This document shows, in pieces, positions 1 to 8,095 of a DNA stretch of 64,000 bases. Source of the DNA: Streptomyces griseus subsp. griseus (GTDB taxonomy: Bacteria; Actinomycetota; Actinomycetes; Streptomycetales; Streptomycetaceae); contig NZ_JOJE01000020.1 of NCBI RefSeq assembly GCF_000720255.1, forward strand, positions 1-64,000, written 5' to 3'. How positions within the stretch are numbered: position 1 is the first letter of the stretch; each line of letters begins with the position of its first letter. A program made the translations under genes and the position numbers. The notes under the pieces are model-generated. The model was not told where the DNA came from. It worked only from the letters and a program-made list of their open reading frames with translations, and did not search any database.

Positions 1-676
1 CTTCACCCTCGACGAGTCCCTGTGGCTGGCGCGCTCGGGGTTCGAGGGCGTCCTCCCCGCCTACCCGTCCCCCGCCCCCACCGGCCTCCCCTGGGGCACC
101 GCCACCCTTGCCGCGGGCCTCGCCGTGGAGGCGTACGGCAACCACACCACCGCCACCACGCACCTGACTCTCCCCGGCGGTCTGCCCCCCGGCCCCCTCA
201 GCATCCTCATCGGCTGGACCCTGACCGCCCTCGGCCTGGCCCTCGCCGGCCCCGGCCTCACCCACCTGTGCGGCCGTCTCCTGCAGACCGCCCGCCCAGG
301 TGCCCTCCGCCTCCTCGCCGGCCGTGTCCTCATGGAGGAAGCCGCCCGCATCGGCCGCCCCCTCGGCGTGGTCTGCGCGGCCGCGTCCGGCGCCTACACC
401 CTGGCCGCCCTCTCCGCCCCGGACGACCCGGCCTTCGGCCCCCTCACCGGCCTCGGCACGCTGCTCGTCATGAGCTGCACGGTCGCGACACTGCTCACCT
501 ACGCCGTCGAGGCCCGTCAGGCCCGTGCCGACACCACCGCCGCCCTGCTCCGCCTCGGCGCCCCCGCCACGATGCTCCGCAGCGCCGCCGCCCTCCGCGC
601 CGGCACCCTCCTCGCCCTCTTCGCCCCCCTCACCCTGCTCGTCGCCGAGCTGTCCGTCCTCCCCCTGACCGGCTGA
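1..676 (+). CDS. Membrane protein, C-terminal part (FtsX-like permease?), truncated by window edge
   Basis: The frame is open from the first codon in view (base 2), so the real start lies outside the window; an internal GTG at 125 is not the true start. What remains is about 224 residues. It has hydrophobic helices near the positions coded by 185-255, 365-420, 450-510 and 590-660, separated by a short Arg-rich cytoplasmic-looking loop. The final block, a helix after an ALLRLGAP-type segment, resembles the last cytoplasmic loop and last helix of FtsX/MacB-type permease domains. That assignment is tentative because the conserved core is missing. It could equally be an unrelated Streptomyces integral membrane protein. 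Confidence 0.6.
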   Translation, partial: FTLDESLWLARSGFEGVLPAYPSPAPTGLPWGTATLAAGLAVEAYGNHTTATTHLTLPGGLPPGPLSILIGWTLTALGLALAGPGLTHLCGRLLQTARPGALRLLAGRVLMEEAARIGRPLGVVCAAASGAYTLAALSAPDDPAFGPLTGLGTLLVMSCTVATLLTYAVEARQARADTTAALLRLGAPATMLRSAAALRAGTLLALFAPLTLLVAELSVLPLTG

Positions 677-796
677 CGCCCCGCGGAAAGCGCCCCCCGA
701 GAACCACCACGGAAAACGTCCCCGCTCACCGATGAGTTCCGCCCCGCCCCCCGGTCTACCCCAGCGAACAGCACGCCCCCGACGGGAGAGACTCCG

Positions 797-1213
797 ATGA
801 CCACGACGTACCAGCAGATGATCTTCGTCAACCTGCCCGTGAACGACCTCGACGCCTCGAAGAAGTTCTTCACGGAGCTGGGCTACGCGCTCAACCCCCA
901 GTTCAGCGACGAGAACGCGGCCTCCGTCGTGATCAGCGACACCATCGTCGCGATGCTGCTCACCAAGCCGTTCTACGCGACCTTCACCGGCAAGGAGATC
1001 GCGGACGCCACGAAGACCAGCGAGGTGCTGATCTGTCTGAGCGCCGAGAGCCGCGAGAAGGTGGACGAGCTGGTCGAGAAGGCGGTCGCCGCCGGTGGCA
1101 CCGCCTCGGACAAGGTCCAGGAAATGGACTTCATGTACGGCCGCGCCTTCGACGACCTCGACGGCCACACCTGGGAGGTCGTGTGGATGGACCCGGCGGC
1201 CATCGAGGGCTGA
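797..1213 (+). CDS. VOC-superfamily (glyoxalase/bleomycin-resistance-like) protein
   Basis: A 138-residue protein, the normal size of a single-chain VOC protein with two beta-alpha-beta-beta-beta modules. The N-terminus (FVNLPVNDLDASKKFFTELGY) is the usual first strand and helix, and the C-terminus ends with the FDDLDGHTWEVVWMDP block in which the glutamate normally ligates metal. The ATG at 797 is supported by a purine-rich site (gggagag) at 783-789. Close relatives are annotated as lactoylglutathione lyases, but the family is functionally diverse and the substrate cannot be read from the sequence. It lies just ahead of the LOG-family gene on the same strand and may share its transcript. Confidence 0.85.
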   Translation: MTTTYQQMIFVNLPVNDLDASKKFFTELGYALNPQFSDENAASVVISDTIVAMLLTKPFYATFTGKEIADATKTSEVLICLSAESREKVDELVEKAVAAGGTASDKVQEMDFMYGRAFDDLDGHTWEVVWMDPAAIEG

Positions 1214-1237
1214 GCCCCGCTGTGCCAGCATGGGCGG

Positions 1238-2359
1238 GTGCAGACGATGCCCGCCCATGCGGCCCACCACGACGACCGTGAGATCGAGACGCTGGAGGAG
1301 TTCGACGCGACCGTCTCGGCACGCGGCACACTCGCCGGATTCCGTGTCCAGGCCGTGGACCTGACGGACCGTACGCGCGAACTGCTCAGCACGGACACCG
1401 CGGGCGCCGTCTTCCTCGGCTGCCCGATGCGCGAGGACGCGGCCGCGAAGGTCCGCGCGGGCGGCGCCCTGGTCTTCCCGCCGGTCCCGGACCTCCCCTT
1501 CGATCCGTACCGGGGCCGGGTCTACTCCCCCGACGAGTTGTTCGCGTCCCTGCCAGTGGGCTACGAGTCCACGCCCGACGCGCTCGCGTACACCTGGTTC
1601 CAGCGGACCAAGTCGGACAGCGACATCTTCGCGTCGATGCTGCGCTCCATCCACGACGACGCGATATCCGACGCGCTCGACGAACTCCTCACCGGTACGC
1701 GCGTGGTGGGCGTCATGGGCGGCCACGCCATGGCTCGCGGCACGGAGGCCTACGCCGGTGCCGCCCGCCTCGGCCGCGAACTCACCCGCTCCGGCCTCAC
1801 GGTGGCCACCGGCGGCGGCCCGGGCGCGATGGAGGCGGCGAACCTCGGCGCGTACGCTGCCCCCTTCGACGACGTGATGCTCGACGACGCCCTCCGGCTT
1901 CTCGCCAAGTCACCGTCGTTCACACCGTCGATCACAGAATGGGCCCGTGCCGCCTTCGAGGTGCGCGAGCGCTGGCCTGGCGGCGGGACCTCGGTCGGCA
2001 TCCCCACCTGGTTCTACGGTCACGAGCCGCCCAACCCGTTCGCCTCGCACATCGCCAAGTACTTCGCCAACGCCACGCGCGAGGACGGCCTGTTGGCCCG
2101 CTCCACCGCCGGCGTGGTGTTCCTGCCGGGCGCCGCCGGGACCGTACAGGAGATCTTCGACAACGCGACGCCCAACTACTACGAGTCGCGGGGCGAACCC
2201 ACGCCCATGGTGCTCGTGGACCGGGCGCACTGGACCGAACGGCTGCCCACCTGGCCGTTGTTGCGGGCGCTGGCGCGGGAGCGGTCGATGGAGACGCGCA
2301 TCGCGCTGGTCGACCGGATCGAGGAGGCCCCCGCCGCGTTGAAACGCCTCGGTGGTTAA
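1238..2359 (+). CDS. LOG-family protein (cytokinin riboside monophosphate phosphoribohydrolase-like)
   Basis: A 373-residue Rossmann-fold protein. The first LOG motif GGGPGAMEAAN is near residue 192. The second motif, usually PGGxGTxxE, reads PGAAGTVQE near residue 297, with the second glycine changed to alanine. The family cleaves nucleoside 5'-monophosphates to base and ribose 5-phosphate, and some members make cytokinins. This one is larger than the roughly 190-residue LOG proteins because of a 120-residue N-terminal extension, as in other Streptomyces 'Rossmann fold nucleotide-binding' proteins. GTG 1238 is the longest start. ATG 1247 is equally possible, with a gggcgg site at 1233-1238. 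The natural substrate is unknown. Confidence 0.8.
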   Translation: MQTMPAHAAHHDDREIETLEEFDATVSARGTLAGFRVQAVDLTDRTRELLSTDTAGAVFLGCPMREDAAAKVRAGGALVFPPVPDLPFDPYRGRVYSPDELFASLPVGYESTPDALAYTWFQRTKSDSDIFASMLRSIHDDAISDALDELLTGTRVVGVMGGHAMARGTEAYAGAARLGRELTRSGLTVATGGGPGAMEAANLGAYAAPFDDVMLDDALRLLAKSPSFTPSITEWARAAFEVRERWPGGGTSVGIPTWFYGHEPPNPFASHIAKYFANATREDGLLARSTAGVVFLPGAAGTVQEIFDNATPNYYESRGEPTPMVLVDRAHWTERLPTWPLLRALARERSMETRIALVDRIEEAPAALKRLGG

Positions 2360-2398
2360 TAAGCAGGCAAAGCCAGAGGCTTGAAACGGGCGCACGGA

Positions 2399-2427
2399 TT
2401 GACACTTCTTATGGAACGCTTATAGAT
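2399..2427 (+). promoter_or_regulatory. Candidate vegetative (HrdB-type) promoter for the LAETG protein gene
   Basis: TTGACA at 2399-2404 is followed after 16 bases by TATAGAT at 2421-2427, in a locally A/T-rich patch within very GC-rich DNA. It points at the gene starting at 2520, leaving a leader of about 85 bases. The match to the housekeeping sigma consensus is good, but no transcription start is proven. Confidence 0.55.
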
Positions 2428-2519
2428 CTGGGAGACTCGTGGGGGCGATGTTGCTCCATCAGTCGGGGCGTCATCACCCCCTCAGCCCCCCGCAGTTGCT
2501 CATTCTGTAAAGGACAAAC

Positions 2520-3248
2520 GTGTCCATATCCCGCCGTACCGTCGCACGTTCCGTGCGCATCCTCGGTGTCGCCACCGCCTCGTCCGCGCTCGCGCTCAGC
2601 GCCGCCGGCGGCGCGCTCGCGAGCAGCATCGACGAGTTCTCCGCCGAAGCCAAGTGCGACGGCGCGAAGGGCGTCATCACGGTCACCGACGTGGACCCGA
2701 CGGGCACCCCGGCCATCGTGTCGGTCTTCCTCGAGAACAACGGCGCCGACGTGAAGAAGGTCGGCCAGCAGCCGGTCAAGGGCTCAAGCAAGGGCGTCAC
2801 CGTCTCCTTCGAGGAGGACTGGGAGCCCAACGCCGTCTACCGCATCCACGTCAAGATCGGCAAGGACCTCGACGTGGACATCGCCCCCAACCTGACCACG
2901 CCGTCCACGGCTTGCAAGGCCGAGGACAGCCCGACGCCGACGCCGACTCCGACACCGTCGGCGAGCTCGACGCCGTCGGCCGGCGCGCGCCCGTCGCCGT
3001 CGGGCGCCGCCCCGGCGCCGGGCAAGGCAACGATCCCGCCGTCCCCGGCGGCCCCGCAGGGCGACACCTCCGCCCCGGCGGGCAGCGTGAGCAGCGCCCC
3101 GTCGCCGGCGGCCGGTGAGTCGAACCTCGCCGAGACCGGCGCCAGTTCCCGCACCGGTGTCATCGCCGGCATCGCGGCCGCCCTGGTCGTGATCGGCGGA
3201 GGCGCGATCTTCTTCGGCATGCGCCGCCGCGGGGCCAGCACCCGCTGA
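2520..3248 (+). CDS. LAETG-anchored cell-wall surface protein (sortase substrate)
   Basis: A 242-residue secreted protein. Residues 1-35 are a signal peptide with an Arg-rich N-region and an Ala-rich core ending near ALAS. Residues about 36-135 form a small beta-type domain with two cysteines. Residues about 140-200 are a Pro/Ser/Thr-rich linker expected to span the wall. LAETG lies at 203-207, followed by a hydrophobic helix (about 214-235) and an RRR tail: a complete sorting signal. Streptomyces sortases (class E) use LAxTG motifs, so covalent attachment to peptidoglycan is expected. Start GTG 2520 has an AAAGGA ribosome site at 2509-2514. The ligand or role of the outer domain is unknown. 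Confidence 0.85.
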   Translation: MSISRRTVARSVRILGVATASSALALSAAGGALASSIDEFSAEAKCDGAKGVITVTDVDPTGTPAIVSVFLENNGADVKKVGQQPVKGSSKGVTVSFEEDWEPNAVYRIHVKIGKDLDVDIAPNLTTPSTACKAEDSPTPTPTPTPSASSTPSAGARPSPSGAAPAPGKATIPPSPAAPQGDTSAPAGSVSSAPSPAAGESNLAETGASSRTGVIAGIAAALVVIGGGAIFFGMRRRGASTR

Positions 3249-3312
3249 CCCCCGTCAGGCACGGCTCCGTGGCCCGGCCCCGCACCAGGGGCCGGGCCAC
3301 AGGCATGTCCGC

Positions 3313-4110
3313 TCAGCCGAAGGTGACCCGCTCCAGCCAGAACTCCAGCAGCTCCCGCTCCCCGAGGACCTCCAGCCCGGGAGTGTCGAGCGGCCGCCGT
3401 CGGTAGAAGGCGAGCAGCACATCCGTGAGCGGCCCGCGCAGCGCGACCGTCGCCTTCTCGTGCCCGCGCCGCCAGGCGACACCGTCCTCGCCGAGCTCGA
3501 CCACCCACTCGGCGTTCAGCTCGGGCGGGGTGTCCGTCGAGTGGAGGTGGATGCTGCGCCCGTCCCTCGGCAGGTCCCGCCCCGCCTCGTGGGCCCCGCT
3601 CCGCTGCACGAACTCCACGAGTTGCAGCCACTCGTCGAGCGCGTCGGCGGCCACGTCCGGCGCGACGTCGTACGGCTGCTTCGCGGCCAGCGCGGCGTCC
3701 GCGCCGTGCACGACGAGTTCATGGGTCATACGGCGGGCCCAGAACCCGGTGTCGAGGATCCCGGCCCACCCCCACACCCGCGTGTCGGGCCCGGCTTCGC
3801 GCAGCGCGGCCACGAGCAGCTCGCCGGTCTCCGCGAGCCAGGCGTCGAGTGCGGCGGGATCGTCCTGGGCGTCAGGTCCCTGGCCCAGCGGGATCCGCTC
3901 CTCGGGTACTTCCTCCTGCGCCCGAGTGCGCACCATGAACTCCACCCAGCGCAGGGCGCCGCCCGTGTGGCGGACCAACTGCTCCAGCGACCAGTCGGGG
4001 CAGGTCGGCACGGTGGCGGAGAGATCGGCGCCGGACGTCACCACGGCCCTCAACCGGCCGACCTGGTGGGCGATCTCGTCGCAGTAGCGGTCATGCGTGA
4101 GTAGGGTCAT
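3313..4110 (-). CDS. DinB/maleylpyruvate isomerase-family protein (TIGR03083-like)
   Basis: A 265-residue protein with the N-terminal four-helix DinB-like bundle of actinobacterial mycothiol-dependent enzymes. The motifs VPTCPDWSLEQLVRHTGG and MTHELVVHGADAA carry the histidines that normally bind a divalent metal. A C-terminal SCP2-like domain of about 90 residues follows, as in many TIGR03083 proteins. The family includes mycothiol-dependent maleylpyruvate isomerase, but most members are uncharacterised, so the reaction is open. ATG 4110 is chosen because upstream starts would run into the ATPase gene. It begins 25 bases after the thiQ stop on the same strand, so read-through from the thiamine operon is plausible. 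Confidence 0.75.
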   Translation of the reverse strand: MTLLTHDRYCDEIAHQVGRLRAVVTSGADLSATVPTCPDWSLEQLVRHTGGALRWVEFMVRTRAQEEVPEERIPLGQGPDAQDDPAALDAWLAETGELLVAALREAGPDTRVWGWAGILDTGFWARRMTHELVVHGADAALAAKQPYDVAPDVAADALDEWLQLVEFVQRSGAHEAGRDLPRDGRSIHLHSTDTPPELNAEWVVELGEDGVAWRRGHEKATVALRGPLTDVLLAFYRRRPLDTPGLEVLGERELLEFWLERVTFG

Positions 4111-4135
4111 GCGCAAGACCCTAGGCGGACCCCGG

Positions 4136-5155
4136 TCAGTCGAGCACGACGATTTCGGCCGCGTCGAACTCCACCCCGACCGCCTCCCCGATCTCCGGCG
4201 CCGCCCGTAGCGCGCAGGCCGCCTCCAGGCGCGGCGCCTCCTCCGGCTGGAGGTGCACGGCGACATGGGTGCCCCGGAAGGTGCGGGCGGTCACCGTGCA
4301 GGGCAGGCCCTCGTCCACGGGCACCAGCCGGACCGCGGCGGGCCGTACGAGCAGCGTGCGCGGGCCCTGCGGGGCGTCCTCGGGTACCGGCACCTTGCCC
4401 CACGGCGTATCCGCGGCCTCGCCGGCGACCGTCGCCGGGACCACGTTGTCGAAGCCGAGGAAACGGGCCACGAACGCGTCGGCCGGGCGCTGCCACACCT
4501 CGAGGGGCGTACCGGACTGCGCGATCCGCCCGTCCCGCATCACCACCACCCGGTCGGCCAGCGCGAACGCCTCGCCCTGGTCGTGGGTGACGGCGAGCAC
4601 CGTGGTGCCCAACCGCCCGAACAGCTCCCGCAGTTCGACGACGAGCCGCTCCCGCAGTGAGCGGTCGAGCTGCCCGAGAGGCTCGTCCAGCATCAGCAGC
4701 CGTGGCCGCGGCGCGAGGGCCCGGGCCAGCGCGACGCGCTGCTGCTCACCGCCGGACAGCGCGCCCACGGCCCGCCGGGCGGCGCCGGGAAGCCCGACGA
4801 GGTCCAGCAACTCCCTTACCCGGTCCCCCTGTTCACTCCGGGACGCGCCGTGCATCCGCAGCCCGAACGCCACGTTGCCGCCCACGTCCCGCTGCGGGAA
4901 GAGCTGATGGTCCTGGAACATCAGGCCCACCCCACGCCGGTGCGCGGGCACCCCCGTCTGGTCCCGCCCGTCGAGCGACACCCGCCCCGCGTCGAGGGGT
5001 TGCAGCCCGGCGACCACTCGCAGCAGCGTCGACTTGCCGCTGCCGCTGGGCCCGAGCACACACACGACCTCGTTCTCGGCGACGTCCAGGTCTACGGCGT
5101 CGAGCACGGCCCGCCCGCCGAACCGCACGGTCGCGCCATCGAGGCTCAGCAGCAT
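4136..5155 (-). CDS. thiQ: Thiamine ABC transporter ATP-binding protein
   Basis: A 339-residue ABC ATPase: Walker A GPSGSGKST at 35-43, signature LSGGEQ at 133-138, Walker B LLMLDEP at 153-159 and a switch histidine in AVTHDQGEA. The C-terminal region of about 100 residues is TOBE-like. It powers import of thiamine or a related compound together with the permease and binding protein encoded just upstream. ATG 5155 overlaps the permease stop by one base (TGATG), so translation is coupled. The specificity comes from the operon, which begins with a TPP riboswitch; the ATPase alone would only be assigned to the Fe/spermidine/thiamine importer group. Confidence 0.88.
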   Translation of the reverse strand: MLLSLDGATVRFGGRAVLDAVDLDVAENEVVCVLGPSGSGKSTLLRVVAGLQPLDAGRVSLDGRDQTGVPAHRRGVGLMFQDHQLFPQRDVGGNVAFGLRMHGASRSEQGDRVRELLDLVGLPGAARRAVGALSGGEQQRVALARALAPRPRLLMLDEPLGQLDRSLRERLVVELRELFGRLGTTVLAVTHDQGEAFALADRVVVMRDGRIAQSGTPLEVWQRPADAFVARFLGFDNVVPATVAGEAADTPWGKVPVPEDAPQGPRTLLVRPAAVRLVPVDEGLPCTVTARTFRGTHVAVHLQPEEAPRLEAACALRAAPEIGEAVGVEFDAAEIVVLD

Positions 5156-6798
5156 CAGAACTCCCCCGTCCGGTTGGTGCGCAGCCGCTCCAGGACCAGC
5201 AGCGCCACCGCGCACACCAGCATCAGAATCGTCGACAGAGCCATCGCCTGCCCGTAGTTGAGGTCACCGGCCCGCCCGAGCAGCTTCGCCACGGCGACCG
5301 GCAGGGTCGGATTGTCGGGCCGGGCGATGAACACCGTCGCCCCGAACTCCCCCAGCGACACCGCGAAGGCGAACCCGGCCGCGACGAGCAGCGCCCGCCG
5401 CACCATCGGCAGGTCGACCTCCCGCCACACCTTCCACGGCGACGCCCCGAGCACGGCCGCCGCCTCCCGCAGCCGTACGTCCACCGCCCGCAGCACCGGC
5501 AGCATGGTCCGTACGACGAACGGCACGCCCACCAGCGCCTGCGCGAGCGGCACGAGGATCCAGGAGGCACGCAGGTTCAGCGGGGGCTCGTCGAGGGCGA
5601 TCAGGAACCCGAAGCCGACGGTCACCGCGGAGACGCCCAGCGGCAGCATCAGCAGCGCGTCGAAGCCGCGTACCAACCGGCCCGCGTCCCGCCGGGTCAG
5701 CGCGGCGGCGGCGAGTCCGCCGATCACCACGGCGATGGCGGTGGCGGTGGCGGCGTACTCCAGCGAGTTGCCGATCGCGTCGATCGGCGGGACCAGGAAC
5801 ACGCCCCCGTCCGCCGACGTCAGCGCCCGGTAGTAGCCGAAGTCCGGCGCGTCCAGCGACCGCTGCACCAGGACGGCGAGCGGCAGCACCAACAGGACGG
5901 CGATCGTGGCCAGCACGCCGGCCAGCAGCGCCCACTGCCCCGCCCCGCGCGGCCGCCGCGCCGTCACCGACGCGTCGACCAGCCGCAGCGCGGTCTCCCG
6001 CCGCCGTACGGTCCACGCGTGCACGGCGAGGATCGCGCCCACCGCCAGGAACTGCACGATCGTGAGGACGGCGGCGGTGGACAGGTCGAAGATCTCCGAG
6101 GTCTGCCGGTAGATCTCCACCTCCAGCGTGGAGAAGGTGGGCCCGCCGAGGATCTGCACCACACCGAAGGAGGTGAAGGTGAACAGGAAGACCATCAACG
6201 CGGCGGCTGCCACGGCGGGCGCGAGCGCCGGCAGCGTGACGTTGCGCCAGGCCTTCAGGGGCGACGCCCCCAGCATCCGCGCCGCGTCCTCCTGACGCGG
6301 GTCGAGCTGCGCCCAGAGCCCGCCGACGGTCCGCACGACGACCGCGTAGTTGAAGAAGACGTGCGCCAGCAGGATCGCCCACACCGTGGTGTCGAGGCGT
6401 ACGCCCCACAGCTCGTCGAGCAGTCCGCCGCGCCCGACCAGCGCGAGGAACGCCGTACCGACGACGACCGTCGGCAGCGCGAACGGGACGGTGACGACGG
6501 CCCTCAGGACCTGTTTACCGGGGAAGTCGAAGCGGGCGAAGACATACGCGCCGGGCAGCGCGATCAGCAAGGTGAGCGCGGTGGAGGCGAGCGCCTGCCA
6601 GGTGGTGAACCACAGCACGTGCCGGATGTCGGACTCGGCGAGCACGTCCACGAGCCGCCCGAACTGCCAGCCGCTGTCGGTGTCGAGGCCGCGGGCGACG
6701 ATCGCGGCGACGGGGTAGGCGAAGAAGAGCCCGAAGAACGCGACGGGCAGGGCCATCAGCCCGAGCCGCGCCGCGCTCCCGCGAGCGCCCGGCTTCAC
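5155..6798 (-). CDS. thiP: Thiamine ABC transporter permease, fused two-domain
   Basis: About 547 residues, with two homologous permease halves of roughly six helices each. Each half has an EAA-type loop (GASPLKAWRNVTLPAL in the first, GASPWKVWREVDLPMV in the second), the site that contacts the ATPase. Fused halves are the usual ThiP/FbpB arrangement. The preferred start is GTG 6798, which overlaps the thiB stop by four bases (GTGA) and implies coupled translation; a GTG at 6831 would add 11 residues inside thiB. The EAA loops are intact in both halves. Confidence 0.87.
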   Translation of the reverse strand: MKPGARGSAARLGLMALPVAFFGLFFAYPVAAIVARGLDTDSGWQFGRLVDVLAESDIRHVLWFTTWQALASTALTLLIALPGAYVFARFDFPGKQVLRAVVTVPFALPTVVVGTAFLALVGRGGLLDELWGVRLDTTVWAILLAHVFFNYAVVVRTVGGLWAQLDPRQEDAARMLGASPLKAWRNVTLPALAPAVAAAALMVFLFTFTSFGVVQILGGPTFSTLEVEIYRQTSEIFDLSTAAVLTIVQFLAVGAILAVHAWTVRRRETALRLVDASVTARRPRGAGQWALLAGVLATIAVLLVLPLAVLVQRSLDAPDFGYYRALTSADGGVFLVPPIDAIGNSLEYAATATAIAVVIGGLAAAALTRRDAGRLVRGFDALLMLPLGVSAVTVGFGFLIALDEPPLNLRASWILVPLAQALVGVPFVVRTMLPVLRAVDVRLREAAAVLGASPWKVWREVDLPMVRRALLVAAGFAFAVSLGEFGATVFIARPDNPTLPVAVAKLLGRAGDLNYGQAMALSTILMLVCAVALLVLERLRTNRTGEF

Positions 6799-7874
6799 TT
6801 CAGTACGAGCGAGGTCCACGACTTGACCCACTGGTCACGGTTGTCGGCGATCTTCGCCGGGTCCATCGTCTCGGGATCCTTGGCGGCGGGTCCGTACCGG
6901 GTGAACTCGGCGGGCACCTTCGCCCCGGCGAGCACCGGGTAGACGAACATCTTCAGCGGCATGTCCTCCTGGAACTCCTTCGAGAGCAGGAAGTCGATGA
7001 ACGCCTTGCCGCCCTTGGTGTTCTTCGCGTTGTTCAGCAGCCCCGCGAACTCGGTCTGCCGGAAGCAGGTGCCGGTCGCCACTCCGGTGGGCGCGGTCGT
7101 CGGCCTGGGGTCGGCGTAGATCACCTCGGCCGGCGGCGAGGAGGCGTAGGAGACGACGAGCGGCCGGTCGGCCTTGGCCTTCTTGCCGCCGGCGGACCCG
7201 GAGAACTCCTCGTTGTAGGCCTGCTCCCAGCCGTCGACGACCTTCACGCCGTTGGCCTTGAGCTTCTTCCAGTAGTCCTGCCAGCCCTCGTCCCCGTACT
7301 TCGCGGCGGTCGCCAGCAGGAAGCCGAGACCGGGCGAGGAGGTGGAGGCGTTCTCCGTGACGAGGAGGTTCTTGTACGCGGGCTCGGCCAGGTCGTCGAG
7401 GGAGGTGGGTGGGGCCAGTTTGTGGTCGGCGAAGTACTTCTTGTCGTAGTTGACGCAGATGTCGCCGTAGTCGACGGGCGTGACCCGGTGCTCGTCCTTG
7501 TCGAGCTGGTACTGCGCGCCGACCTGGTCGAGCGCCTTGGCCTGGTACGACTGGAACAGACCGTTGTCGAGCGCCCGGGACAGCAGGGTGTTGTCGACGC
7601 CGAAGAAGACGTCGCCCTGCGGGTTGTCCTTGGTCAGGATCGCCTTGTTGACGGCCTGGCCGGCGTCTCCGTCCTCGAGGACCTTGACCTTGTAGCCGGA
7701 CTGCTTCTCGAAGTCCGCGAGGACGCTCTTGGAGACGGCCCATGAGTTGTGGCTGACGAGGGTGACGGTTTTGGAGTCCGCCGAGCTCCCGCCGTCACTG
7801 CCGGACGACCCGCAGGCGGACAACGTGATCAGGCCGAGGCCTACGGCCGCCGCCGTGAACGTCTTGGTGTGCAC
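6795..7874 (-). CDS. thiB: Thiamine ABC transporter substrate-binding lipoprotein
   Basis: A 359-residue lipoprotein. A short signal peptide ends in the lipobox LSAC, with the modified cysteine at residue 21, followed by a Gly/Ser linker. The body is a periplasmic-binding-protein type II fold resembling ThiB/TbpA, with the conserved blocks YGDICVNYDKKYF and ENASTSSPGLGFLLA. GTG 7874 is preceded by an excellent AGGAGG site at 7881-7887. It is the first gene of thiB-thiP-thiQ and follows a TPP aptamer, which strongly supports thiamine or a thiamine precursor (for example HMP) as the ligand. The exact ligand is not determined. Confidence 0.88.
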   Translation of the reverse strand: MHTKTFTAAAVGLGLITLSACGSSGSDGGSSADSKTVTLVSHNSWAVSKSVLADFEKQSGYKVKVLEDGDAGQAVNKAILTKDNPQGDVFFGVDNTLLSRALDNGLFQSYQAKALDQVGAQYQLDKDEHRVTPVDYGDICVNYDKKYFADHKLAPPTSLDDLAEPAYKNLLVTENASTSSPGLGFLLATAAKYGDEGWQDYWKKLKANGVKVVDGWEQAYNEEFSGSAGGKKAKADRPLVVSYASSPPAEVIYADPRPTTAPTGVATGTCFRQTEFAGLLNNAKNTKGGKAFIDFLLSKEFQEDMPLKMFVYPVLAGAKVPAEFTRYGPAAKDPETMDPAKIADNRDQWVKSWTSLVLK

Positions 7875-7910
7875 TGGTTTTCCTCCTGGGGTGGACCAGG
7901 AAGAGACGCG

Positions 7911-7946
7911 GCCCTGCCCGGGAGCCTTTCGACTCCCGGGCAGGGC
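7911..7946 (-). terminator. 14-bp hairpin between TPP aptamer and thiB (expression platform?)
   Basis: Bases 7911-7924 and 7933-7946 are perfect complements around an 8-base loop. The hairpin sits between the TPP aptamer and the thiB ribosome site. Read on the minus strand it is followed by a mixed GCGTCTCTTCC, not a clean U run. It may act as an intrinsic-like terminator or as a stable partner for a translational switch. Confidence 0.6.
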
Positions 7947-7965
7947 GCAACAGCTTGAGTGAAGA

Positions 7966-8057
7966 CCGAACTTCCTACCCAGAATGACCTGGGCAAGGTT
8001 CAGAGGGTCTGCGGCCCCTTCGCCGCACTCTCAGCGCTGTGGCGCTCCCCTGTCGGA
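7966..8057 (-). ncRNA. TPP (THI-box) riboswitch
   Basis: Read on the minus strand, the segment has the conserved THI-box parts in order: a GGGGAGC arm (8046-8052), the CTGAGAG pyrimidine-sensing core (8027-8033), ACCCTCTGAACCTTG (7994-8008), and a closing GGTCATTCTGGGTAGGAAG stretch. Known aptamers bind thiamine pyrophosphate and lower expression of thiamine synthesis or uptake genes. It lies about 90 bases upstream of thiB. It is therefore expected to repress the transporter operon when TPP is plentiful. The boundaries are approximate. Confidence 0.9.
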
Positions 8058-8095
8058 ATATGAAGATGTGGTGGGACCAATGGAACGCAGCCAGG

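Noticed and set aside
22..735. A Pro/Arg/His-rich plus-strand frame at the left edge
   Set aside because: It overlaps the hydrophobic frame that ends at 676; composition is that of an out-of-frame reading.
4657..6942. A 761-codon open frame on the plus strand across the thiamine transporter genes
   Set aside because: It is antisense to thiQ, thiP and thiB, rich in Arg/Pro/Gln as expected for shadows in GC-rich DNA, and has no domain or ribosome site.
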